Source: Sulfitobacter sp.
Lineage (GTDB): Bacteria; Pseudomonadota; Alphaproteobacteria; Rhodobacterales; Rhodobacteraceae
DNA: 5,054 nucleotides
Direction of reading: 5' to 3'
NCBI GenBank assembly: GCA_024636405.1
Contig: JAGXHC010000091.1
Coordinates: 1-5,054, forward strand
The translations under genes were made by a program, and so were the position numbers. Each line of letters opens with the position of its first letter. The stretch's first letter is position 1. Positions 1 through 5,054 of the stretch are shown here, piece after piece. Below the pieces are notes generated by a model. The model saw only the letters and a list, made by a program, of their open reading frames with translations, ran no database searches and had not been told where the DNA came from.

Positions 1-182
1 AAATAGTCTTCGATATTCTCTATCATCATTCGAAATTTTCCCGCGTCGACCGGTTCGTCCGCCCAAACTATACTCCTATTTCTGGGTTGGCGAAGCCATC
101 ATGCCAAGAAAAACCAAACATGATCTGCAGCGCGGCGACGCGCGTACACGGCTTCCGGGGGCCGCACTTGTCATGGGCTGGA

Positions 183-213
183 ATTTTAATAGATGCCCGG
201 CGGGCATTAAAAT
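183..213. repeat. Imperfect inverted repeat downstream of tRNA
   Basis: The outer arms ATTTTAA (183-189) and TTAAAAT (207-213) pair over 7 bp. The inner arms TGCCC (194-198) and GGGCA (202-206) pair over 5 bp around a GGC loop, and TAGA (190-193) is left bulged on one side. The structure can form on either strand and lies about 55 bases past the tRNA 3' end. No T-run follows it on the minus strand, so it is not a classical intrinsic terminator. It could be an RNA-end stabilising hairpin, a protein site or a chance structure. Confidence 0.5.
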
Positions 214-217
214 GCCT

Positions 218-266
218 ACCCCTTTTGCCACAGCTAAAAAGGAAACATACGGCGGGAAAAAGGGGT
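218..266 (-). repeat. Inverted repeat next to tRNA 3' end, possible weak terminator
   Basis: ACCCCTTTT (218-226) and AAAAGGGGT (258-266) are perfect 9-bp inverted arms. GCC (227-229) and GGC (251-253) can add 3 bp inside with a bulge. Read on the minus strand, the second arm begins two bases after the encoded CCA of the tRNA, and T-runs occur at about 261-257 and 239-235. Transcription leaving the tRNA could therefore meet a U-rich tract or a long hairpin. The 31-base span between the arms is too long for a textbook intrinsic terminator, so a termination role is inference only. Confidence 0.3.
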
Positions 267-268
267 TA

Positions 269-345
269 TGGTAGGCCCGGCAGGACTTGAACCCGCAACC
301 AAAGCGTTATGAGCGCTCTGCTCTAACCAGTTGAGCTACAGGCCC
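269..345 (-). tRNA. tRNA with CAT anticodon (tRNA-Met, or tRNA-Ile2)
   Basis: Read on the minus strand, this folds as a complete 77-base tRNA including an encoded CCA (271-269). The acceptor stem GGGCCTG/CGGGCCT has a G-U pair at 1-72 and another at 6-67. The D-arm is GCTC/GAGC. The anticodon stem GAGCG/CGCTT encloses loop CTCATAA, with CAT at 311-309. The variable loop is TGGTT and the T-loop is TTCAAGT. The lack of initiator features fits an elongator. CAT anticodons occur in elongator tRNA-Met and in tRNA-Ile2, where TilS converts the wobble C to lysidine to read AUA. The C4-G69 and C5-G68 acceptor pairs and the CTCATAA...TTGGT layout resemble E. coli tRNA-Ile2, so Ile2 is a serious possibility that automatic annotation would label Met. 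The gene is divergent from purM. Confidence 0.95.
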
Positions 346-357
346 GCCATGAGCGGA

Positions 358-386
358 TGGGTAAGGGTAGCGCCGCGCGGCGTCAA
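358..386 (-). promoter_or_regulatory. Candidate promoter of the CAT tRNA
   Basis: On the minus strand a good -35 hexamer TTGACG (386-381) is followed after 17 bases by TACCCA (363-358), a weak -10. Transcription would start near base 350, about five bases before the mature tRNA 5' end at 345, which is a natural position for a tRNA promoter. A perfect 12-bp GC-only palindrome (371-382) overlaps the end of the -35 and the spacer. It may be compositional chance. The assignment rests on the -35 match and position only. Confidence 0.4.
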
Positions 387-470
387 GCATTGATAACCCG
401 CAATGGATTGCAGTGTAGCGCGCTATGCTCTAACCCCGCGCGCATGGGGACAAGCGCCGGGGGCCAAGCG

Positions 471-1517
471 ATGAGCGACACCACAAACGGGATGACCTAT
501 GCCGATGCAGGGGTCGATATTGACGCAGGCAACGCGCTGGTCGAGCGGATCAAACCGGCGGCGAAACGGACGGCACGCCCTGGCGTGATGTCGGGGCTGG
601 GGGGCTTTGGCGCGCTCTTTGACCTCAAGGGGGCGGGATACACCGACCCTGTGTTGGTGGCGGCCACGGACGGCGTCGGCACCAAGCTGCGGATCGCGAT
701 TGACACAGGGCATGTGGACAGCATCGGTATTGATCTGGTGGCGATGTGCGTCAACGATCTGGTTTGCCAGGGGGCCGAGCCGCTGTTCTTTCTTGATTAT
801 TTTGCGACCGGCAAACTGGATCTGGATCAGGCCACCCGCATCATCGAAGGGATTGCCGAAGGCTGTGCCCAATCGGGCTGTGCGTTGATCGGTGGTGAGA
901 CAGCAGAGATGCCGGGGATGTACCACGCGGGGGACTTTGATCTGGCGGGATTTGCCGTTGGCGCAATGGAACGCGGCACCGAATTGCCACGCAACGTGGC
1001 GGTGGGCGATGTGCTGCTGGGACTGCCAAGCGACGGGGTGCATTCGAACGGCTACAGTCTGGTGCGCCGCATCGTGGAGTTGAGCGGGCTGAACTGGGAT
1101 GATGCCTGCCCTTGGGGCGAGGGCACACTTGGGGCTGTGTTGCTGACGCCCACACGGCTTTATGTCAAAGGCGCTGTGGCGGCGATCAAGGATGACTGCG
1201 TGGGCGCCCTGGCGCATATTACAGGTGGTGGGCTGACCGAAAATCTGCCGCGTGTCTTGCCTGACGGGCTTGGCGCGCAGATTGACCTGAACGCCTGGAC
1301 CCTGCCACCGGTATTCGCCTGGCTGGCGGCGCAGGGTGGCATGGCCGAGGCGGAATTGCTCAAGACCTTCAATGCCGGGATCGGCATGATAGCCGTTGTC
1401 CCTGCCGACAAGGTGGATGCCGCCCGTGCGGCATTTGCCACCGACGGCCATCACGCGATCGAGATCGGGCGCATTACAGGTGGCACCGGCGTCCAATATT
1501 CCGGCGCATTGCTTTGA
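471..1517 (+). CDS. purM: Phosphoribosylformylglycinamidine cyclo-ligase (AIR synthetase)
   Basis: PurM is a cytoplasmic enzyme that closes the imidazole ring, converting FGAM to aminoimidazole ribonucleotide with ATP hydrolysis, in de novo purine synthesis. The 348-residue product matches the usual length of about 345. Visible family motifs are ATDGVGTK (65-72, nucleotide-binding region), [16 protein letters not shown] (95-110), [11 protein letters not shown] (141-151), [14 protein letters not shown] (184-197), [13 protein letters not shown] (249-261) and FNAGIGM (300-306). Together these cover both the AIRS N-terminal and C-terminal domains. The ATG at 471 is chosen because it gives the normal family N-terminus (TYADAGVDI follows at residue 9). 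The frame stays open upstream to 357, but that extension is not family-like. An alternative ATG lies at 492. No strong Shine-Dalgarno is seen, only a G-rich run near 459-463. The stop overlaps the purN start by four bases. No key residue appears missing. Confidence 0.97.
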   Translation: MSDTTNGMTYADAGVDIDAGNALVERIKPAAKRTARPGVMSGLGGFGALFDLKGAGYTDPVLVAATDGVGTKLRIAIDTGHVDSIGIDLVAMCVNDLVCQGAEPLFFLDYFATGKLDLDQATRIIEGIAEGCAQSGCALIGGETAEMPGMYHAGDFDLAGFAVGAMERGTELPRNVAVGDVLLGLPSDGVHSNGYSLVRRIVELSGLNWDDACPWGEGTLGAVLLTPTRLYVKGAVAAIKDDCVGALAHITGGGLTENLPRVLPDGLGAQIDLNAWTLPPVFAWLAAQGGMAEAELLKTFNAGIGMIAVVPADKVDAARAAFATDGHHAIEIGRITGGTGVQYSGALL

Positions 1518-2110
1518 CGCAAAAAGTTGCGATTCTGCTTTCTGGCGGCGGGTCAAATATGCGTGCGCTGGTAAATGATATGACCGGCGATCATCCGGCG
1601 CGGCCCTGTGTGGTGCTTTCCAACGTGGGCGACGCCGGCGGGATTGCATGGGCGCTCGATCACGGAATATCGACGCAGGTGGTCGATCACCGCCCCTTTG
1701 GTAACGACCGACCCGCATTTGAGGCCGCGCTGAATGCAGCCCTTGCGCCTTACGCCCCTGACATTATTTGCCTCGCCGGGTTCATGCGCAAGCTGACGGT
1801 CGGTTTCACGGACGTCTGGGCAGGCAGGATGATCAACATCCATCCATCATTGCTGCCGAAGTACAGAGGCCTTCACACCCACCAGCGCGCACTTGATGCA
1901 GGCGACGCCGAACATGGCTGTACGGTACACGAAGTGACGGCGGCATTGGACGACGGGCCAATTCTGGGGCAGGCGCGCATTGCCGTGCAGCGCGGCGATA
2001 CCGCACAGACACTTGCCGCGCGTGTTCTGGTGCAGGAGCATCGGCTCTATCCTGCTGTGTTGCGCCGATATGCGGGCGGTATTCGGACGCCACTGTTGCT
2101 GGATCTCTGA
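1514..2110 (+). CDS. purN: Phosphoribosylglycinamide formyltransferase (GAR transformylase)
   Basis: PurN transfers the formyl group of 10-formyltetrahydrofolate to glycinamide ribonucleotide, the third step of de novo purine synthesis, two steps before PurM. The 198-residue protein shows the N-terminal phosphate-binding GGGSNM (11-16), then LAGFMRKL (87-94), [17 protein letters not shown] (107-123) and LDDGPI (145-150). The catalytic triad by family alignment is Asn108, His110 and Asp146, all present. The start is TTG at 1514, sharing TTGA with the purM stop. It is the first usual start codon in the frame, and the next ATG (1559) would cut off the GGGSN loop. The four-base overlap and lack of a clear ribosome binding site suggest translational coupling to purM. 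The length is slightly shorter than E. coli PurN (212), with the difference at the C-terminus and in loops. Confidence 0.96.
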   Translation: MTQKVAILLSGGGSNMRALVNDMTGDHPARPCVVLSNVGDAGGIAWALDHGISTQVVDHRPFGNDRPAFEAALNAALAPYAPDIICLAGFMRKLTVGFTDVWAGRMINIHPSLLPKYRGLHTHQRALDAGDAEHGCTVHEVTAALDDGPILGQARIAVQRGDTAQTLAARVLVQEHRLYPAVLRRYAGGIRTPLLLDL

Positions 2111-2129
2111 CACTGGTCATCACTGGTCA
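2111..2129. repeat. Short tandem repeat after purN stop
   Basis: CACTGGTCA occurs at 2111-2119 and again at 2121-2129, separated by a single T, directly after the purN TGA. The two 9-base copies are identical. No function can be assigned. It could be a two-copy protein site or a small slippage duplication. Confidence 0.6.
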
Positions 2130-2154
2130 AGGCGGCGGGCATGCTGTACCCATG

Positions 2155-2184
2155 TTGAAAATCGGTCTCCAAGCCTCATTTATT
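2155..2184 (+). promoter_or_regulatory. Weak candidate promoter for rnd
   Basis: TTGAAA (2155-2160) matches the -35 consensus at five of six positions, and TTTATT (2179-2184) matches -10 at four of six, with an 18-base spacer. Transcription would begin close to 2191, leaving only about nine bases before the rnd ATG, so the message would be almost leaderless. The 89-base purN-rnd gap makes a separate promoter plausible, but readthrough from purMN is equally possible. Confidence 0.2.
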
Positions 2185-2199
2185 CCGCAAAGATCATAC

Positions 2200-3357
2200 A
2201 TGAAAACAATCACAACCACTGCTGAACTCGAAGCTTATTGCACCGAAGCGGCCAATCATCCTTACGTTACCGTCGATACCGAATTTCTGCGCGAGCGGAC
2301 GTATTATTCAAAGCTTTGTCTGGTGCAGCTAGCAATGCCCGGCACCGATGACAGCGGTGCGGTGCTGGTTGACCCGTTGGCGGACGGCATTTCGATGGAG
2401 CCGCTTTATACGTTGTTTCGCAATACCTCAGTGGTCAAGGTTTTCCACGCCGCGCGGCAGGACCTTGAGATTTTCTACGTCGATGCGCAGGTCTTTCCGG
2501 AGCCATTGTTTGACACCCAGGTGGCTGCGATGGTCTGCGGCTTCGGTGAGCAGGTCGGATATGAGACTTTGGTGCGCAAGATCGCGCATCAGCCTGTGGA
2601 CAAGACCTCGCGGTTTACGGATTGGTCACGCAGGCCGTTGTCAGATGCCCAGCGAACCTATGCGCTGGCGGACGTGACACACCTGCGCCAGATTTACGAA
2701 TTCCTGGCGGCCAAGCTGGCGGAAACCGGGCGCAGTCGCTGGGTCGGCGAAGAGCTTGAGATTCTGACGAACCCCGAAACCTATATCACCGCCCCGCGCG
2801 ATGCCTGGAAGCGGATCAAGACCCGCACAAATTCGGCCAAGTTTCTTGCTATTGTACGAGAGTTGGCCGCATTCCGCGAAGATTACGCGCGCACCCGCAA
2901 TATTCCGCGCAATCGCGTCTACAAGGACGATGCGCTGGTTGAGCTGGCCAGCAACAAGCCCACCAACGTCGAGGAACTGGGCCGCTCGCGGCTGCTATTG
3001 CGCGAAGCGCGCAAGGGTGAGATTGCGGACGGTATTCTGCGCGCCGTGGCGGATGGCATTGCCTGCAAGCCCGCCAATATGCCGCAGCCTGACCGCAGTC
3101 GCGACAAACTGCAGGTAAATCCGGCGCTGGCCGATCTGCTGCGCGTCCTGCTGAAGGCCAAGACCGAAAGTGCCGGCGTCGCGGCCAAGCTGATTGCGCC
3201 TGCAAGCGATCTGGACGCAATTGCGGCGGGTCTGCGTGATGTCCCGGCGCTGAATGGTTGGCGGCGGGAAGTTTTTGGCAAAGATGCGCTGCGGCTTTGC
3301 AACGGTGAAATCGCGCTGACGGCGGCGGGCAGCGACGTCAAAGTCGTGGACGTCTAA
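2200..3357 (+). CDS. rnd: Ribonuclease D
   Basis: RNase D is a 3'-to-5' exoribonuclease that trims the 3' ends of tRNA precursors and other small stable RNAs. The 385-residue length is typical. The N-terminal DEDDy exonuclease domain (about 1-175) carries all the expected catalytic residues: ExoI VDTEF with Asp26 and Glu28, ExoII HAARQDLEIF with Asp88, and ExoIII YALADVTHL with Tyr154 and Asp158. An HRDC RNA-binding domain follows at about 210-290 (EDYARTRNIPRNRVYKDD region), and then a more variable, Ala/Leu-rich helical C-terminal part to 385. The ATG at 2200 gives the family start MKTITTTAELEAYC. The frame also contains an upstream ATG at 2152, but those 16 residues are not family-like. 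The ribosome binding site is weak (AAAGA near 2190). It shares its strand with purMN and is convergent with the lipoprotein gene. Confidence 0.95.
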   Translation: MKTITTTAELEAYCTEAANHPYVTVDTEFLRERTYYSKLCLVQLAMPGTDDSGAVLVDPLADGISMEPLYTLFRNTSVVKVFHAARQDLEIFYVDAQVFPEPLFDTQVAAMVCGFGEQVGYETLVRKIAHQPVDKTSRFTDWSRRPLSDAQRTYALADVTHLRQIYEFLAAKLAETGRSRWVGEELEILTNPETYITAPRDAWKRIKTRTNSAKFLAIVRELAAFREDYARTRNIPRNRVYKDDALVELASNKPTNVEELGRSRLLLREARKGEIADGILRAVADGIACKPANMPQPDRSRDKLQVNPALADLLRVLLKAKTESAGVAAKLIAPASDLDAIAAGLRDVPALNGWRREVFGKDALRLCNGEIALTAAGSDVKVVDV

Positions 3358-3412
3358 ACGGTCAGCGTCGGTTGCGCCGAGTGAGTAACGCTTTGATCAT
3401 TTGATATGGTGT

Positions 3413-3436
3413 AAAAGGGCAGGGCGCTTTAGCGCC
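3413..3436 (-). terminator. Possible intrinsic terminator of the lipoprotein gene
   Basis: On the minus strand GGCGC (3436-3432), loop TAAA, GCGCC (3427-3423) forms a GC-rich 5-bp hairpin. TTTT (3416-3413) follows after six bases. The TAA in the loop is the stop codon of the lipoprotein gene, so the hairpin straddles the end of the coding region. The short stem and the gap before a four-T tract make this a weak terminator at best. Confidence 0.3.
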
Positions 3437-3950
3437 GCGCCACCTGCGCGTTCAGCAAACCTTCGACCCGGATCGTGCGCACACCGCGCAAGTTCTGTTC
3501 CGTTATCCGGCGCGCTGCAATCACCTCACGCGTGGGGATCGCGCCCACGGCGGTTGCAGCGTCCGGGCGCACGCCCTCAAGGCGGTACGTCAGCACGCCA
3601 TCGACGGGCAGTTCATCTTCATTGGCCGGCGTCAATCGCACCGCATAGATGCCTTGGCGCGCAGCCAGTCCGGTTGCCCGGATCAGAGCGCCGCCGGGCA
3701 CCTTTTCAATCGTCAGGTCGGTAACCTGTTCAAACGGTCCGCCCTCATAGACCGCGTCCTGTTCGCGCAATCTGGAAAACAGTCCGCCGCGTGTTGGGAT
3801 CAACGGGTTGGTGTTTTCTGCCGTGGTGCCCAGTCGTTCAGATTGCGACCGGCCAAACCAGTTGAACGGATTGACGCGGCTGTCGCGGACGGCGCCGCAG
3901 GCGGTCAGCAGAAGGGTGGAAACCATGAGAGCTGTCAGTGTCTTGCGCAT
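3429..3950 (-). CDS. Small predicted lipoprotein of unknown function
   Basis: This 173-residue protein has a lipoprotein signal: positively charged MRKT, a hydrophobic stretch (residues 5-16) and the lipobox LTAC with Cys18 as the predicted lipidated residue. It is therefore probably exported, cut by signal peptidase II and membrane-anchored facing the periplasm. After the Cys comes a polar stretch containing NPFNWFG (27-33), then a predicted beta-rich part (about 75-130, e.g. YAVRLTP and GVLTYRLEG) and a basic C-terminus ending ARR. I do not recognise a named domain. Similar small lipoproteins are, as I recall, annotated as hypothetical in Rhodobacterales next to rnd or sufE. The ATG at 3950 is chosen because it provides the charged n-region. 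An ATG at 3926 would leave too short a signal. The gene is divergent from sufE and convergent with rnd. Confidence 0.88.
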   Translation of the reverse strand: MRKTLTALMVSTLLLTACGAVRDSRVNPFNWFGRSQSERLGTTAENTNPLIPTRGGLFSRLREQDAVYEGGPFEQVTDLTIEKVPGGALIRATGLAARQGIYAVRLTPANEDELPVDGVLTYRLEGVRPDAATAVGAIPTREVIAARRITEQNLRGVRTIRVEGLLNAQVARR

Positions 3951-4078
3951 TGGGACCGCCGTGGAATTTCGCTTGGCATTTGACTACCCTATCGCGTCGG
4001 GCTTGGGAAGGGGGCTGGACCTTTGACGATCAGACCCCTACCTCTGCGGCAAGAGTGACACGGGGGATGGACGCAAAT
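3951..4078. other. Divergent intergenic region between lipoprotein gene and sufE
   Basis: This 128-base spacer must hold the promoters for both divergent genes. On the plus strand two -35-like hexamers are visible, TTGACT (3980-3985) and TTGACG (4023-4028), but neither has a good -10 at 16-18 bases. I find no persuasive minus-strand promoter. I see no clear Fe-S regulator operator such as an obvious IscR-type palindrome. The sufE frame stays open upstream through this region to a GTG at 3938, but the extension is not family-like. Confidence 0.4.
4062..4070 (+). promoter_or_regulatory. Ribosome binding site that favours the sufE start at 4079
   Basis: GGGGGATGG lies eight bases upstream of the ATG at 4079, and its GGATGG part partly matches the Shine-Dalgarno consensus. 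The competing in-frame ATG at 4067 lies inside this purine run and has only AAGAG (4051-4055) upstream, at a longer distance. The site therefore favours 4079, though it does not exclude 4067. Confidence 0.4.
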
Positions 4079-4489
4079 ATGGCGACTGCAGCCTTTGAAG
4101 AACTGGTTGGGGATTTCGAATTTCTGGAGGACTGGGAAGACCGGTACCGCCATGTAATCGACTTGGGCAAGACGATGGATGCGCTGCCCGAAGCGCTTTG
4201 TGTGCCTGCAACCAAGGTAGACGGCTGCGCCTCACAGGTTTGGCTGCACGCAAAATTTGACGCAGGCAAGCTGCATTTCGACGGGGCAAGCGATGCGATG
4301 ATCGTGTCCGGACTTATTGCCGTGTTGCGCGCGCTTTACAACGGTCTGAGCGCGCCTGATGTGCTGGCGGTCGACGCGCGCGAGCAGATGGGGCGTCTGG
4401 GGTTGAATGACCATTTGTCGGCGCAACGTTCCAACGGACTGCGCGCGATGATCGAGCGGATTCGCGAGACGGCGGCACAAACTGCCTGA
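4079..4489 (+). CDS. sufE: SufE-like cysteine desulfurase sulfur acceptor
   Basis: SufE proteins accept persulfide sulfur from the cysteine desulfurase SufS, stimulate it, and pass the sulfur to the SufBCD scaffold for Fe-S cluster assembly in the cytoplasm. From the ATG at 4079 the product is 136 residues, essentially the length of E. coli SufE (138). The family motif VDGCASQVW (47-55) holds the sulfur-accepting Cys50, equivalent to Cys51 in E. coli. The acidic N-terminal helix FEFLEDWEDRYRHVIDLG (13-30) and the SGLIAVLRALYNG segment (77-89) are also typical. An ATG at 4067 would add four residues (MDAN). No sufS, sufB, sufC or sufD is present in this window, so it is an isolated copy here. 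It could serve a paralogous CsdE-like role, but sequence alone does not separate the two. Its stop lies 10 bases from the stop of the convergent neighbour. Confidence 0.93.
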   Translation: MATAAFEELVGDFEFLEDWEDRYRHVIDLGKTMDALPEALCVPATKVDGCASQVWLHAKFDAGKLHFDGASDAMIVSGLIAVLRALYNGLSAPDVLAVDAREQMGRLGLNDHLSAQRSNGLRAMIERIRETAAQTA

Positions 4490-4499
4490 ATGCTAAAGT

Positions 4500-5054
4500 T
4501 CAGAGCGTTTTCAAGGTTTTCGCCAGATCGCCATACCCGGTGAACCGACGCTCAAATGCGAGGCCCAGCGTTTCGGCGCACCGCACTGCTTTTTCAGTCA
4601 GCGCCGGGTCATCGGTCTGAGCCTGATAGACCAGTTTTTCATAATTCCCAAAGTACATGTCCCGCAAATGCGGATGCCGATCAAGGCCAAGTGGCTTGAT
4701 GATGAACGCGTCAAACTGGCGCACCAGAAAATCCGTGAGGTAGAAGGTCGTGATCTCATCTTCCGCGGTCTTGGCAAAGCTGTCGTTGCCTTCAAAGAAG
4801 CTGTAGCAATGCGGGCCAGCAACCATTTGGACGCCCATTTCTTTACATGCCGCCTGAAGCTGTCCACCCGTGCCGCAATCCGCATAAACCACGAAAATAT
4901 CATCGTATTGCGTGCGGTGTTTTGTGACGGCGCCCCGCACGGCCTGCGTGATCTTGTCAGGATAAAGATGCAGGTTTGCTGGCAGGCACGTCAGGTCCAG
5001 ATGCGTCCAGCGGTTCGCGGCCTTGAGATCCAGGATTTCGCGCGCCAGCGCACC
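4500..5054 (-). CDS. DUF1638-like protein, 5' end beyond the window
   Basis: The frame is open from the window edge (5054) to a TGA at 4502-4500, giving 184 visible residues. The first visible residues GALAREILDL show that only a short N-terminal part is missing. A GTG at 4940 is internal to the frame and should not be taken as the start. I recognise the pattern of DUF1638 proteins from YADCGTGG (57-64 of the visible part), GPHCYSFFEG (80-89), FYLTDFLVRQFDAF (104-117), GLDRHPHLRDMYFGNY (123-138), VYQAQTDD (142-149) and FERRFTGYGDL (168-178). Five cysteines are visible (23, 60, 70, 83, 159), and Cys60 and Cys83 sit in the most distinctive motifs, suggesting metal or cofactor binding (inference). 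There is no signal peptide or membrane segment in the visible part, so it is probably cytoplasmic. The biochemical function is not established. From memory, relatives lie near corrinoid-dependent methyltransferase (MttB-type) genes. That locus, if present, would lie beyond the right edge. Confidence 0.8.
   Translation of the reverse strand, partial: GALAREILDLKAANRWTHLDLTCLPANLHLYPDKITQAVRGAVTKHRTQYDDIFVVYADCGTGGQLQAACKEMGVQMVAGPHCYSFFEGNDSFAKTAEDEITTFYLTDFLVRQFDAFIIKPLGLDRHPHLRDMYFGNYEKLVYQAQTDDPALTEKAVRCAETLGLAFERRFTGYGDLAKTLKTL

Larger units (their letters stand above)
1..268. other. Non-coding flank downstream of the tRNA gene
   Basis: I see no convincing gene here. The first 40 bases are strongly AT-rich (11 G/C by hand count), unlike the GC-rich genes to the right, and from about base 41 the composition becomes GC-richer. 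The only ATG-initiated reading frame of note runs from 101 to a TAG at 272-274 (57 codons). It has no recognisable ribosome binding site, resembles no family I know, and its end overlaps the tRNA 3' end on the opposite strand, so I do not call it a gene. Two inverted repeats (183-213 and 218-266) lie between this region and the tRNA and are listed separately. The left neighbour lies outside the window. Confidence 0.5.

Noticed and set aside
87..290. TTG-initiated 67-codon plus-strand frame
   Set aside because: It runs into the antisense of the tRNA, has no ribosome binding site and resembles no known protein.
371..382. Perfect 12-bp palindrome CGCCGCGCGGCG
   Set aside because: It is made only of G and C in a GC-rich genome and overlaps the tRNA promoter spacer. 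A specific operator cannot be supported from one copy.
357..470. In-frame N-terminal extension of purM
   Set aside because: PurM family proteins begin near the chosen ATG at 471. The extra 38 residues look like translated intergenic DNA next to the tRNA promoter.
423..1718. Long minus-strand open frame of 431 codons opposite purM and the start of purN
   Set aside because: It lies antisense to purM, which has unmistakable family motifs along its whole length. The product is rich in Arg, His, Gln and Pro with no domain, as expected from the reverse of GC-biased codons.
2152..2199. In-frame upstream ATG of rnd adding 16 residues
   Set aside because: RNase D proteins start at the equivalent of the ATG at 2200, and the extension overlaps a candidate promoter.
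3364..3400. Possible rnd terminator: AGCGT (3364-3368) and ACGCT (3388-3392) arms followed by TTGATCATTT
   Set aside because: The stem is interrupted by a large asymmetric bulge and the downstream tract is not a proper T-run.
3938..4078. In-frame extension of sufE back to a GTG at 3938
   Set aside because: It would overlap the start of the divergent lipoprotein gene and give a 183-residue protein, far longer than the family. The ATG at 4079 matches family length.
4500..4940. Reading the last gene as a complete 146-residue protein starting at GTG 4940
   Set aside because: The same frame is open to the window edge and the upstream residues continue the family pattern, so the gene is partial at its 5' end.
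1..5054. CRISPR array, insertion sequence, prophage, toxin-antitoxin or defence system
   Set aside because: No regularly spaced repeats, transposase or integrase motifs, or defence-type domains were found on either strand. Nearly all of the window is explained by housekeeping genes.

Overview
The window looks like ordinary chromosomal core DNA from an alphaproteobacterium. The Roseobacter/Rhodobacterales group is most likely, because the coding sequence is GC-rich, the purM-purN-rnd order is followed by a small lipoprotein and a SufE-like gene, and a DUF1638-type protein sits at the right edge. This placement rests on recalled family resemblance, not on a search.

Layout, left to right. Bases 1-268 hold no convincing gene. 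They begin with an AT-rich stretch and contain two inverted repeats just beyond the 3' end of a tRNA gene. The tRNA (269-345, minus strand, anticodon CAT, CCA encoded) has a candidate promoter upstream and is divergent from purM. purM (471-1517) and purN (1514-2110) overlap by four bases (TTGA), with purN starting at TTG, so they form a translationally coupled purine-biosynthesis pair. After an 89-base gap with a short tandem repeat comes rnd (2200-3357), encoding ribonuclease D. rnd is convergent with a small unrecognised lipoprotein gene (3950-3429, minus). The lipoprotein gene is divergent from a SufE-like sulfur acceptor gene (4079-4489, plus) across a 128-base spacer. Only 10 bases separate the sufE stop from the stop of the last gene (5054-4500, minus), which runs off the window edge and resembles DUF1638 proteins.

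Functionally the window mixes housekeeping roles. PurM and PurN are separate steps of de novo purine synthesis. RNase D trims stable RNA 3' ends. SufE carries sulfur for Fe-S cluster assembly. The DUF1638-like protein may belong to a corrinoid/methyl-transfer locus lying to the right. The genes do not form one common pathway, and I found no CRISPR array, insertion sequence, prophage, defence system or other clearly new system. The points most worth a second look are the uncharacterised DUF1638-like protein, the unrecognised lipoprotein, the Met-versus-Ile identity of the CAT tRNA, and the AT-rich flank at the tRNA 3' end.
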